A stretch of 64,000 nt of DNA, from positions 5,828,001 through 5,892,000 of the forward strand of contig NZ_CP010849.1 of NCBI RefSeq assembly GCF_000931445.1, in the 5' to 3' direction. A program made the translations under genes and the position numbers. Position 1 is the stretch's first letter. Every line of letters starts with the position of its first letter. This document shows positions 36,056 through 45,189 of the stretch, one piece after another. The notes under the pieces are model-generated. The model did not search any database and was not told the DNA's origin. It was given only the letters and a program-made list of their open reading frames with translations. The DNA is from Streptomyces cyaneogriseus subsp. noncyanogenus (GTDB lineage Bacteria; Actinomycetota; Actinomycetes; Streptomycetales; Streptomycetaceae).

Positions 36056-36682
36056 ATGCCTCTCATTCCCGAGGAGCCTCAGATTCACGAGAGTGCCCAG
36101 GGTCCCCGCGCCACTCCGGCCAGCGGCCGCGTCGCGCCGACCCCCCGCCCCGTTCCCGGCCCCCGTCCCGCGGCTCCGTCGCGTCCCGGTCGTCCCGGGC
36201 CCCTCCGGCCCACGCCGCCGGTGCAACGTACGCCGCGCGATGTGGCCGCCAAGCCCGGACCTTCGGATCCGGCTGCGCCCGCCGCCTCCACCGCCCCGCA
36301 GATCCAGTTGGTCCCGGCCACGGCCGAGGGTGCCCTCGACGCGGCCGAGGAGGCCGTGGATCTGCTTCTGGAGTCCGGCCGTGCCCCCGGCGACGTACTG
36401 GTGATCACCACCGGTGAGCCGCACCCGTGGGCCGCCCATGAACTCTCCTTCGGCGAGGCCGCCTACTGGGCGCAGCACGACGCCGGCGACGACGTCTTCT
36501 ACGCGGACGCCGCCGTGGCGGAGCGAGCCGCCGCGCGGCCCGTGGTCGTGGTCGCGGTCAACGGCGGCTCGGAGGCCGCAGCCGCCACCGCCCTGTCGCT
36601 GGCCCATTCCCGGGCCGGCGGTCTGCTGATCGTCTGCGGTGATCCGCAGCGGATCAACTCGGCGCTGGGCGCGGGTGTCTGA
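36056..36682 (+). CDS. Conserved hypothetical protein downstream of rnhB
   Basis: 208 residues from ATG 36056 (MPLIPEEPQIHES). A Pro/Arg-rich flexible first 85 residues precede a compact alpha/beta domain (about 95-205: IQLVPATAEGALDAAEEAVDLLL, GDVLVITTGEPHPWAAHEL, VVVVAVNGGSEAAAATAL). I do not recognise a known catalytic motif. From memory it is kept beside rnhB in many Streptomyces. Confidence 0.65.
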   Translation: MPLIPEEPQIHESAQGPRATPASGRVAPTPRPVPGPRPAAPSRPGRPGPLRPTPPVQRTPRDVAAKPGPSDPAAPAASTAPQIQLVPATAEGALDAAEEAVDLLLESGRAPGDVLVITTGEPHPWAAHELSFGEAAYWAQHDAGDDVFYADAAVAERAAARPVVVVAVNGGSEAAAATALSLAHSRAGGLLIVCGDPQRINSALGAGV

Positions 36683-36995
36683 GCCGGTTCCGCCGCATCA
36701 GGGGGACGGTACGGCGTGACGCCGGGGCGAGCCCGGAAGGGGTCGCCCGGTGTGCGCCGGGCCGGTGCCGGTGGTCGGCGCAGGCCCGTGCCGTGCGTGG
36801 CGTGTCCGCCGTGACCGGGTGTGTCCGGCGGCCCGGAGTCCCTCGGGCCGGGCCGGACGCCGGTCTTCCGGCGGTCGCGGCGCGGACGTCCCGGCCGCCG
36901 GCGGCACGGGCCGCCGTGCGCCGTGTGCCGTGTCCGTTCCGGGTACGCGGGGGTCGACGCCGTGTGCTTGCCGGGGTAGTCGGGGCCGGAAGGAC
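36683..36995. other. Gene-free stretch
   Basis: 313 bp between converging genes. No supported gene; open frames here lack Streptomyces codon bias consistent with coding. GC-rich with CCGG-type repeats, no clean terminator hairpin found by eye. Confidence 0.4.
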
Positions 36996-37601
36996 TCAGC
37001 GGGCGGTGGCGCGCAGTACCTCCGAGGAGGCGCCGCCGGCGCGCGGGGGCGGTGCCGTCGACAGGGCGAGCGGCTCCGGCACGGACCTCGCGTTGGGGCG
37101 ACGGCCGCCACGGCCCTCACCGAGGACCCGCCAGCCCTCCGCGGTCAGCGTGACGTACGCCCCGCAGCGCAACCCGTGCAGCGTGCACGCGTCCCGCAGG
37201 CCCCACATCCACGCGCCGTCCTCCTCCGTCCAACGCCCGTCGCCCTCACGGCAGTAGAGCAGCACGGCGGTGCGGACGGGCGTGCGGCGCCGCAGATCGT
37301 GCGGGATGACCCGGCGGAGCTGGGAGAGCAGCACGTTGCGCAGCATCCATCCGTCGGCCGGGGCCGGGCGGGCGGCGAACGAGGCGCTGGCGCGCAGTCG
37401 TTCGTCCGGGTCGAGCACGGCCACGATCGCGGTGGCCGGCTTCGGATGATGCCGGGCGTGCAGTCCGCTGACGACCTCCCGGGGATTGCGCAACAGCGGG
37501 ATTCCGGCGGCGGCCCACTCCGCCGGTTCCAGCACGCGGTTGGCGGAAGCGGCTGGGGGCGACAACGATGCCGTCGAGGACGAAGCGAATCCGAAGGTCA
37601 C
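36996..37601 (-). CDS. Conserved hypothetical protein
   Basis: 201 residues starting MTFGFASSSTASLSPP. The centre (about residues 60-160) has mixed alpha/beta character with HARHHPKPATAIVAVLDPDERL, VIPHDLRRRTPVRTAVLLYCREGDG and CGAYVTLTAEGWRV; the ends are low-complexity. No motif names a function. The syntenic position near rnhB and recQ suggests a conserved streptomycete gene. Confidence 0.6.
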   Translation of the reverse strand: MTFGFASSSTASLSPPAASANRVLEPAEWAAAGIPLLRNPREVVSGLHARHHPKPATAIVAVLDPDERLRASASFAARPAPADGWMLRNVLLSQLRRVIPHDLRRRTPVRTAVLLYCREGDGRWTEEDGAWMWGLRDACTLHGLRCGAYVTLTAEGWRVLGEGRGGRRPNARSVPEPLALSTAPPPRAGGASSEVLRATAR

Positions 37602-38009
37602 GTTCCTCCCTTCGGCTACGCGCCCACACTGCGGGCGAGGTCGGATTCGGGGGAGCGCGCACCGCAGTGAAGCCCTGCCGGATCACGGACGAGCCGTGCG
37701 GGGAGCGGACTTCGATTCTTCCTGTCGAACTGGGATGCGGCAACGAGCAATTGGGACCGTCGACCGTTATCGGGCGATGCAGGTCTTATATCCCTACCCA
37801 GGTCATCGCTGTATGAAGCATGGGGCGGGCGTGGGGGGTTGCGGCCCGGGGCGGGTGCGTACGCACGTACGGGGTGCGCGTCCGAGGCCGTGGCGCCTTT
37901 CCGGGGACATCGCGGGGACATCGCGCCGGAGCGCACGGCCCCGTCGCGCGGCGTACGGCGGGCGGGCGCCCCGGCGGCACGCCGGGGCCCGGCAGCGACC
38001 GCGACGAAC
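37602..38009. other. Gene-free stretch
   Basis: 408 bp between two minus-strand genes; holds the promoter region of the 36996-37601 gene. A lower-GC patch (37710-37820) and the perfect palindrome GTGCGTACGCAC at 37855-37866 stand out. No gene supported. Confidence 0.4.
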
Positions 38010-38963
38010 TCACCCCTGCACGGCGAGGACCAGGGGCAGCACCCCTTGTGCGCCGGCGTGGCGGAGCATCCGGGCCGCCACGGCGAGGGTCCAGCCGGTC
38101 TCGGTGAAGTCGTCCACGAGGAGAACCGGCCCCCGCAGATTGGCGAGCCCGGGCGGCACCGTCAGCGCTCCGGTGAGGGCCTTGAGCCGCTGGGCGCTGT
38201 TGCTGCGGGACACGCGGGGCGCGTCCGCCGTGTACTCGACGCGGCCCAGCAGCGGCAGGCGGCCGACCTCGGCGATGTGCGCTCCGAGAGAGCCGACCAG
38301 ATGCGGCCGGGTGCGCGAGGCCACGGTCACCACCCCGACGGGACGCGGGGACGCGTCCGCCGCGCCGGAGGCCCAGCCGCCGGGTCCCCTGGCCCAGTCG
38401 GCCAGGACGTGCACGACGGCCTTCGCCACGTCCTCGGGCACCGGCCCGTCCGGCGCCTGGGGAGCCAGCATCGGCCGCAGCCGGTTGCCCCAGCCGATGT
38501 CGGACAGCCGCCCCAGAGCCCGGCCCGGCGCGGCCTGTTCACCGGCAGGGATACGTCCCTTGAGGTCGACGCCGACGGCGGGGAGCCCGGTCGGCCACAT
38601 GCGCCGGGGCTCCACCTCGACACCGGCCCGGCCCAGGTCGCCGCGGGCGGCGTCCAGCGCCTCGGCGGAGGTGTCCGCGGTGAACCGCGCACCGGCGCAG
38701 ACGTCGCAGCGGCCGCAGGGCTTGGCGCCCGTGTCGTCGAGCTGGCGTTGCAGGAACTCCATGCGGCAGCCCGTCGTGGACGCGTACTCGCGCATCGCCT
38801 GCTGTTCCGCCTTCCGCTGCCGCGCGACCCAGTCGTACCGCTCGGTGTCGTAGGTCCACGGCTGTCCGGTCGCGGCGGCCAGCTTCGGCAGCACATGGTC
38901 GCGGAAGTCCGGGTTGTTCAGCCGCCCCGGGCCGCGGCACGGGGGAGGACATTCGAATTCCAT
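38010..38963 (-). pseudogene. Truncated recQ: C-terminal half with helicase core deleted
   Basis: From about 38925 the frame matches RecQ residues around RLNNPDFRDHVLP (the region just before the DEAH box in the intact copy) for 20 residues. It then jumps straight to the post-helicase zinc region (QPWTYDTERYDWV, CRMEFLQRQLDD, CGRCDVC) and runs to the C-terminus with a phosphoribosyltransferase-like end (PVLLVDDFTETGWTLAV). About 280 residues holding the DEAH box and motifs III-VI are missing. The junction lies where the intact gene has a similar GC-ACTGG/GC-ACGACCGG stretch, so deletion through short repeats is plausible. It is about 70 percent identical by eye to the intact gene at 39132 and lies on the opposite strand. 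Its matching N-terminal piece is at 45190-45476. Confidence 0.82.
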
Positions 38964-39131
38964 ACGGAAGTACAGCCCTGACCTGGGCGGACGAGCCGAA
39001 TGAGGGGTTGCCGGGGCCGAGCGGCCGGCCCCGGACGTCCGCGGCTCGTGTGTGCGGGCGCGCTCTTCGCGGGCTTTCTGTCACGGTGGGTGGATTCGCT
39101 GATTGTCAGTCCCATCGGGTTGCATGGAGGC

Positions 39132-41291
39132 ATGGACCATCTGGAGCTGCGCACTGAAGCCGACGCCGTCCTCGCTGAGCTGGTCGGTGATCCTGGAGGT
39201 TCGGCGCGGCTGCGGGAGGACCAGTGGCAAGCGGTGGCGGCCCTGGTGGAGGAGCGCCGGCGTGCGCTGGTGGTGCAGCGCACCGGCTGGGGCAAGTCGG
39301 CGGTGTACTTCGTGGCCACCGCACTGTTGCGCAGGCGTGGTGCCGGCCCGACGGTGATCATTTCGCCGTTGCTGGCGTTGATGCGGAACCAGGTCGAGGC
39401 GGCGGCGCGGGCCGGGATCCGGGCGCGCACGATCAACTCGGCCAATCCGGAGGAGTGGGAAACGATCTATGGGGAGGTGGAGCGTGGTGAGACCGATGTC
39501 CTCCTCGTGAGTCCGGAACGCCTCAATTCCGTGGATTTCCGTGATCAGGTGTTGCCCGAGCTCGCGGCCACGACCGGTCTGCTCGTGGTTGATGAGGCGC
39601 ACTGCATCTCCGATTGGGGCCACGATTTCCGGCCCGACTACCGCCGCTTGCGGACGATGCTGGCGGAGTTGCCGGCGGGTGTGCCGGTGCTGGCCACGAC
39701 GGCGACCGCGAATGCGCGGGTGACCGCGGATGTGGCGGAGCAGCTGGGCACGGGCGGTGCGGATGCTCTGGTGCTGCGGGGGCCGCTGGACCGGGAGAGC
39801 CTGCGGCTGGGGGTGCTGGAGCTGCCGGATGCGGCGCACCGGCTGGCGTGGCTGGGGGAGAAGCTGGGGGATCTGCCGGGTTCGGGGATCGTTTACACGT
39901 TGACGGTGGCGGCAGCGGAGGAGGTCACGGCGTTTTTGCGGCAGCGCGGGTATCCGGTGGCTTCCTACACGGGGAAGACGGAGAACGCCGACCGGCTGCA
40001 GGCGGAGGAGGACCTGCTGGGCAACCGCGTGAAGGCACTGGTCGCCACCTCGGCGCTCGGCATGGGATTCGACAAGCCCGACCTGGGTTTCGTGGTGCAC
40101 TTGGGGGCGCCCTCGTCGCCGATCGCGTACTACCAGCAGGTGGGGCGTGCGGGGCGGGGTGTGGATCACGCGGATGTGCTGCTGCTGCCGGGGCGGGAGG
40201 ATGAGGCGATCTGGGCGTACTTCGCGTCGGTGGGCTTCCCGCCGGAGGAGCAGGTGCGGCGGACGCTGGCGGTGCTGGAGGAAGCGGGTCGTCCGTTGTC
40301 GCTGCCGGCTCTGGAGCCGTTGGTGGATCTGCGGCGCTCGCGCTTGGAGACGATGCTGAAGGTCCTGGACGTGGACGGGGCGGTCAAGCGGGTCAAGGGT
40401 GGCTGGATCGCGACTGGGCAGCCGTGGGTGTACGACGCGGAGCGGTATGCGTGGGTCGCGAAGCAGCGGGCGACGGAGCAGCAGGCCATGCGGGACTACG
40501 TGTCGACCATGGGGTGCCGGATGGAGTTCCTGCAGCGGCAGCTCGACGACGAGGGGGCGGCTCCGTGCGGCCGCTGTGACAACTGCGCCGGGCCCTGGCT
40601 CGATCCCGCCGTGTCTGCCGAGGCTCTTGCAGCGGCGACGGGTGAGCTGGACCGGCCGGGCGTCGAGGTCGAGCCGCGCAAGATGTGGCCGACCGGGCTG
40701 ACCGCGGTCGGTATGGACCTCAAGGGCCGCATTCCTGCGGATCAGCAGGCAGCCACCGGGCGTGCGCTGGGCAGGCTGTCGGACATCGGGTGGGGCAACC
40801 GGCTGCGGCCGATCCTGGCGGCGCAGGCGGCGGACGGACCGGTCCCGGACGACGTACTGAACGCCGTCGTGACGGTGCTTGCGGACTGGGCCCGCTCGCC
40901 GGGCGGCTGGGCCAGCGGCTCTCCTGACGCGGTGGCGAGGCCGGTGGGTATCGTCGCGATGCCCTCCCGCAGCCGCCCGCAGTTGGTCGCCTCACTGGCC
41001 GAGAGAGTGGCAAAGGTCGGCAGGCTCCCGCTGCTCGGCAGCCTGGCCTACACCCCGCAAGCCGACGAGCACACCGCGCACCGCAGCAACTCCGCTCAGC
41101 GACTGCGCGCCCTGGCCGACTCGTTCACCGTGCCCGACGAACTCGTCGCCGCCCTGGCTGCCACCCCCGGCCCGGTCCTGCTCGTCGACGACTACACCGA
41201 GTCCGGCTGGTCCCTGGCCGTCGGTGCCCGCCTCCTGCGCCGGGCCGGTGCGGACGCGGTGCTCCCTCTTGTTCTCGCCCAGGCCGGATAG
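39132..41291 (+). CDS. recQ: RecQ-family DNA helicase with C-terminal PRTase-like domain
   Basis: 719-residue 3'-5' DNA helicase, apparently intact. Motif I TGWGKSA at 51-57, DEAH box with the RecQ aromatic loop (DEAHCISDWGHDFRPDYRRL, split as known elements), TATAN motif III, and QQVGRAGRG motif VI. A zinc-binding region follows (CRMEFLQRQL, CGRCDNC), then a 150-residue tail ending in PVLLVDDYTESGWSLAVGA, which resembles the PRPP loop of ComF-type phosphoribosyltransferases. ATG 39132 follows GGAGG by one base; GTG 39090 is an alternative. Third codon positions contain more G and T than in neighbours, suggesting recent arrival. It lies inside the remains of an older minus-strand recQ. Confidence 0.9.
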   Translation: MDHLELRTEADAVLAELVGDPGGSARLREDQWQAVAALVEERRRALVVQRTGWGKSAVYFVATALLRRRGAGPTVIISPLLALMRNQVEAAARAGIRARTINSANPEEWETIYGEVERGETDVLLVSPERLNSVDFRDQVLPELAATTGLLVVDEAHCISDWGHDFRPDYRRLRTMLAELPAGVPVLATTATANARVTADVAEQLGTGGADALVLRGPLDRESLRLGVLELPDAAHRLAWLGEKLGDLPGSGIVYTLTVAAAEEVTAFLRQRGYPVASYTGKTENADRLQAEEDLLGNRVKALVATSALGMGFDKPDLGFVVHLGAPSSPIAYYQQVGRAGRGVDHADVLLLPGREDEAIWAYFASVGFPPEEQVRRTLAVLEEAGRPLSLPALEPLVDLRRSRLETMLKVLDVDGAVKRVKGGWIATGQPWVYDAERYAWVAKQRATEQQAMRDYVSTMGCRMEFLQRQLDDEGAAPCGRCDNCAGPWLDPAVSAEALAAATGELDRPGVEVEPRKMWPTGLTAVGMDLKGRIPADQQAATGRALGRLSDIGWGNRLRPILAAQAADGPVPDDVLNAVVTVLADWARSPGGWASGSPDAVARPVGIVAMPSRSRPQLVASLAERVAKVGRLPLLGSLAYTPQADEHTAHRSNSAQRLRALADSFTVPDELVAALAATPGPVLLVDDYTESGWSLAVGARLLRRAGADAVLPLVLAQAG

Positions 41292-41319
41292 GCGGGACGC
41301 TCCCTCCCCTGCCGGAACA

Positions 41320-41671
41320 CCCCGGCGGCGGGTACAAAGTCCTCGGCCGGGCTGTGGGGCGCAAGAACCGGCAGAACGCCGGCTACAGCTACCTGCACAC
41401 CGCCGTCGACGATGCGCACACCATCCCCGAGAAGGCCGACCAGCGACGGCACCGACTGAGGCGCGGTTGCCACAGCGGCCCACCGCCAGGGTTCGACCGG
41501 GAGACCTACCGGCGGCGCAGCCGAATCGAGCGCTGCTTCGACAGGCTCACGGGCTTCCGCGGCATCGCCACCAGATACGAGAAGACCGCCACTTCCTACG
41601 AAGCAGCGGTCACCCTCGCATCGTTCCTGCGGCGGGCAAGATCCGTTGGAAGACGGACCCTAATCCCTGAT
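41320..41671 (+). mobile_element. Chimeric IS481/IS5 transposase remnants
   Basis: Directly after recQ the plus strand encodes, in one frame, an IS481-type piece (GRKNRQNAGYSYLHTAVDD) fused to the 3' end of an IS5-type transposase (IPEKADQRRHRLRRG, FDRETYRRRSRIERCFDRL, FRGIATRYEKTATSYEAAVTLASFL). The N-terminal parts and inverted repeats of both elements are missing. This is dead debris marking past insertions at this spot. Confidence 0.75.
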
Positions 41672-43228
41672 CTTGAGGAACCGCATCCGCGTCGCCCCGT
41701 TGCTGTCGGTGCCTCCGGCCTCGGCGGTGGAGATCTTGCCGCCGGTGAGGACGAACATCAGGTGCAGGCGGATCGTACGGGGGGCGGAGGCGACCGTGTA
41801 CTCGGTCATGATGTGCGTCGTTCCGCCCTGCTGCTCCTGGCGTTCCGCGTTGATCGCCGCGATCTGGGTGAAGCTCGTCAGGAGGGTGTCCGTGGTCTCG
41901 TCCAGCAGCCAGCCGATGATGTAGCCGCTGCCGCCGGTGGCGGAACCGAGCGCGTACCGCACGTCGCTGTCGATGTGGTACACCCCGGCCTCCGGGAGTA
42001 CGACGTCGGACTCCGGGATCGGTACGTCGGCACCGGTTCTGGCCAGGAGGTTGGCGTGCTGCCGTTCGGTGTTGAGAAACCCGCTCACCGGTGTGAGACG
42101 GGCGCCGACCCGCCACCTCTCGGGGCAGCCGGGCGTCCCGGTGACGTCGATGTCCACCGACCGTTCGGTGCCGGTGTTGCCGCCGGGCGCGATGCCCGTC
42201 ACGTCGATCCGGGGTACGAGCAGCCCGCCGGTCGTGTTCCGGGCGGCGTTGCACGGGGACGGGTCCAGGGCGGGGGTGTCGGGCGCGTACAGGCATCCGT
42301 CGCTGCCCCGGACGATGGCGTTGCCCCGGTCGGTGGACAGGCACGGCGGACCGGCGGTGGCGCATCCGTCCTGGCAGGAGGCGACCGGGACGACCGGCGG
42401 GACGGGGGCGTACGGGGTCGAGCCGTCGAGGGTGTCGGTGGTGCAGGTGACCGCTCCGTCGCAGGTGCGGCACGTCGTACGCAGGAACGACCTGCCGCAG
42501 CCCGGGGTGGCCGCCCGCACGGTGAGGACGAAGCTGTCGACCGTCCACTGCTTGGGGCCGACCCGGCAGGCGTCGTCGTTGCCGGTTTCCAGGTTGAGCT
42601 CGACGACGATCTTTCCGTCGAGGACGTCCGCGAGGGGCACGGTGGTCGGCGGGATGACGCCGTCGTCCTCACCGCCCGCCGACAGGTCGGGCGGGCCCAG
42701 GAGGTCGGTGCGGACCGGGGTCGTGCCGTTCCACAGGGCGAAGCGGCCGTAGAGCCGGCACGCCGTGCTGGGGCCGTCGTTGCGGACGTGGACCGAGGCG
42801 CTGATGGTGACCTCGGTGGGCTTGCCGCGCAGCGACGCGGGGTCGACACGTACGACGCCGGCGAGCCAGGTGTGCTGTCCGTTGTGCGTCCCGTCGTCGG
42901 CCGGGAACGTGCCGGTGCCGCTGTCCAGGATGGTCTGGGCGACCACGGGGTCCAGCGCGGCGTGGGTGTTGGCGATGGTGTAATACGGCGTCGGGTCGAT
43001 GCTCTTGGCGGTCGCCGCGACCCGGTACGGCGCGGAGTCGCGCAGGCGGATCGTCTCGCAGTGCTCGCACCGCCTGCGGTCGCAGCACGAGGGGCCGGAG
43101 CGAGTGGAGCCGGAGCACCCGGAGTCGGCGCACCTGGAGTCAGGGCAGGGGACGGGAAAGCGGGCCGGCTCGGTTGGCTGTCGGCCACCGACGGCGATCG
43201 GGGACTGTGTGCAGCCGCATCCACTCAT
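41660..43228 (-). CDS. Cys-rich hypothetical protein with C1q/TNF-like C-terminal domain
   Basis: 522 residues, no signal peptide. Residues 1-60 are unusually Cys-rich for Streptomyces (MSGCGCTQSP, CPDSRCADSGCSG, CCDRRRCEHC). The middle (about 60-290) looks like beta-sandwich repeats (TWLAGVVRVDP, VEVTISASVHVRNDG, KIVVELNLETGNDD). Residues about 385-522 resemble C1q/TNF-like or phage-fibre jelly-roll heads (AGVYHIDSDVRYAL, GSGYIIGWLLD, RTIRLHLMFVLTGGKIS). It lies upstream-to-downstream with the IPT/TIG gene on the same strand, so a surface or structural pair is possible. Function unknown; it may be from a mobile island. Confidence 0.65.
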   Translation of the reverse strand: MSGCGCTQSPIAVGGRQPTEPARFPVPCPDSRCADSGCSGSTRSGPSCCDRRRCEHCETIRLRDSAPYRVAATAKSIDPTPYYTIANTHAALDPVVAQTILDSGTGTFPADDGTHNGQHTWLAGVVRVDPASLRGKPTEVTISASVHVRNDGPSTACRLYGRFALWNGTTPVRTDLLGPPDLSAGGEDDGVIPPTTVPLADVLDGKIVVELNLETGNDDACRVGPKQWTVDSFVLTVRAATPGCGRSFLRTTCRTCDGAVTCTTDTLDGSTPYAPVPPVVPVASCQDGCATAGPPCLSTDRGNAIVRGSDGCLYAPDTPALDPSPCNAARNTTGGLLVPRIDVTGIAPGGNTGTERSVDIDVTGTPGCPERWRVGARLTPVSGFLNTERQHANLLARTGADVPIPESDVVLPEAGVYHIDSDVRYALGSATGGSGYIIGWLLDETTDTLLTSFTQIAAINAERQEQQGGTTHIMTEYTVASAPRTIRLHLMFVLTGGKISTAEAGGTDSNGATRMRFLKIRD

Positions 43229-43792
43229 GGGTCAGCTCCTCGTGTGGGGTGGGGTGGCAGCAGTGACGGTGTGCCGCCATGCCGCTCGGGGCACGCGTGC
43301 ACGGGGGGAGTGAGGTGTCGGCGCGCGGCCGGAGCGCATGGGAACCGCTCCAGAACGGGCCTGTCGGAAACTCACGGCGGACCGGAAGCCGGCCGAGCGA
43401 CGGGCAGGAAGAGCGAGAAGGATGAGAGAGGTGAGGAAGCCCGCCCGGACGAGGGCATATCGAAAGCTCAGCCGTTCAGCTTCTCTGAAGCCATTCCCAA
43501 CGTACTATCATGTGATCTGCCGGGCATTACCTCGAAAGAGTGGTTGCTTCCCACCGGGCGGCCGACGGCCTCTTCCCGGCGCGGCGCTCCGCCGCCCCAC
43601 GAAGTCCCGTACCCGGAACAGGGCCCCGGGCCCGGACCGTTGACGGTGGAGGAACGCCCCGGCCCGGACCCGAGCACGCCAGCACTCGGTGACGTTCACC
43701 GCCAGCCCGCCGCGGGCCGTCTCTTGTACTTCACCTTCACGCGGGCCCCCCGGATAGGTGCCCCCCGGACTCCGCGCGGGAGCGGCCTGCCT
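43229..43792. other. Gene-free stretch in the accessory region
   Basis: 564 bp with mixed base composition, including a markedly AT-richer patch near 43470-43520. I see no supported gene. It separates the Cys-rich gene from a transposase remnant and includes the Cys-rich gene's promoter. Confidence 0.4.
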
Positions 43793-44025
43793 CTCCTCGT
43801 CGGTGTCTCGGCCGGCAGCACCCACGACAGCGAAGGGCTGAAGCCCTTGTCGAGGGTCACCAAACGAGACACGACCTACACCGCGGCCGCTACTTCAAAC
43901 CCCAGCGCCTCCACGCAGACAAAGCTTACGACCGCGCCGACCTGTTCCGATGGCTGCGATGGTTGCGATGGAAGCGCATCGGACTGCGAATCGCCCGCAA
44001 GGCATCGACAGCCGAAGCGTCAGTC
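43793..44025 (+). mobile_element. IS5-family transposase remnant, frameshifted
   Basis: The plus strand encodes LLVGVSAGSTHDSEGLKPL and then, after a one-base shift near 43847, VEGHQTRHDLHRGRYF, LHADKAYDRADLFRWLRW and KRIGLRIARK, which are the consecutive motifs of IS5-group DDE transposases. The start, the catalytic C-terminus (SSERLGRHRWVVERT-like) and the ends are absent. A short in-frame triplication (TGG-CTGCGA-TGG-TTGCGA-TGG) lies at about 43950-43970. Confidence 0.7.
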
Positions 44026-44096
44026 AGCCGAAGAGTCAGACCCCCGAGCGGTGCCATGGCCAATCCTCACAGTGCCATGGTCGTCAATCCTCACTG

Positions 44097-44707
44097 TCAG
44101 TCGTTGTAGGGGAACTCGTCGGCTGGGCTGGCGGGGGACAGGTAGCCGTTCACCAGCACCCTGACGTCCCTGACCGCGCTGTGGAGCGCACCGGAGGCCG
44201 GTGCGCGCGCGGTGATCAGGGTCGGTGAGTCGTACTGGACGTTCGTCGCAACGTTCCTTCCGAAGTACACCGTGGGAGTGCCGGTGAAACCCACGCCCGT
44301 GATCTTGACCTGTTGATTGACCCCTCCCGAGGTCGGGCTGATGGACGTGACCGTCACGGGTGCGGGCCCACCGTAGGCGAACTGCCCCAACGGGACGGCC
44401 GGGTGAGGTGCCCAGACCGTTGGTGACGCGGACCTCAACGACGCCGAACCCGGCGGGAACCGTCGCGGAGATCTGGGTGTCGCTGTTGACTTCGAAGCGC
44501 GTGCACGGCGAGGTGCCGAAGTCGACGGCGCTGTCCGCGGTGAAGGCCGATGATGGTGATCGGGTTGCCCTCCTCGCCGCTGGGTTCCAGGTTCCGAAGA
44601 ATGACGTCCACACAGGGGTCCGTGCTGTCGCCCGTGACACTTAACACGGGGGCTCGGCCGAACCAACTGGCGATGTAGAAGAGTTGATCTGCCGCAGGCG
44701 TCGTCAT
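44097..44707 (-). pseudogene. IPT/TIG-domain protein with two frameshifts
   Basis: Three successive minus-strand frames read as one protein. ATG 44707 (GAGG upstream) gives MTTPAADQLFYIASWFG, then ILRNLEPSGEEGNPITIIG. Near 44547 it passes to the frame FTADSAVDFGTSPCTRFEVN, SDTQISATVPAGFG, VVEVRVTNGLGTS. Near 44400, at a CCC run, it passes to AVPLGQFAYGGPAPVTVTSI, SPTSGG, VKITGVGFTGTPTVYFG, and ends PADEFPYND. These are two immunoglobulin-like TIG domains after an N-terminal unit. One extra C in the CCC run would explain the second shift, so homopolymer sequencing error is as likely as real decay. TIG domains are typical of secreted or surface proteins. Confidence 0.68.
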
Positions 44708-44710
44708 CAC

Positions 44711-45189
44711 ACACCTCGTTTCCGTGCGGCAGTGCTCCGTAGGAAGGCCAGGTTCGCACCGAAGGAAGGCTGGTTCCGTATCCGCCGGTCTCTTGCGGCT
44801 GGTCGCGACCGCGCGCGGGACCGCATGTCGATAGCGTCCGCGCCCTTTGGGTTCGGCACACCCGTGATTCCAGTGATCGCCCGTGGAGATGAGGCCGCAA
44901 CTGCGCCGGCAGCACTGATGAGGCTGCTCGGCAACCGGAAGTCACCCCCCGCTCGCGCCACTCCCGCACGATCTCCTCCACGTCATACCGCTTCGAGCCC
45001 AGCGGGCCGGAGGCCGCGGCGGGACGTTCTCGGCCAGGATGACGGAGAACTCTGCGAGAACCGTGCGGCAGTCCAAAGACCGGTCCCTGATCATGGTTAC
45101 CGGCGCCGGCCTCGACGACCGCAGCGGCACCGATCCCGTCGGACACTCCTATCGCGACGCGGCGGTCCCCTGGATGACCATCACCCTGG
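44711..45189. other. Unassigned stretch of the accessory region
   Basis: About 480 bp between the IPT/TIG start and the recQ N-terminal fragment. An 84-codon minus-strand frame (44707-44961) ends in TGATG overlap with the TIG start but has mixed third positions and no recognisable domain. A frame with YDVEEIVREWRERGV (about 44960-45000) may be part of a lost gene. I assign nothing firmly. Confidence 0.35.

Noticed and set aside
44707..44961. 84-codon minus-strand gene coupled (TGATG) to the IPT/TIG gene
   Set aside because: The overlap is suggestive, but third positions are mixed and no family is recognised; left as unassigned.
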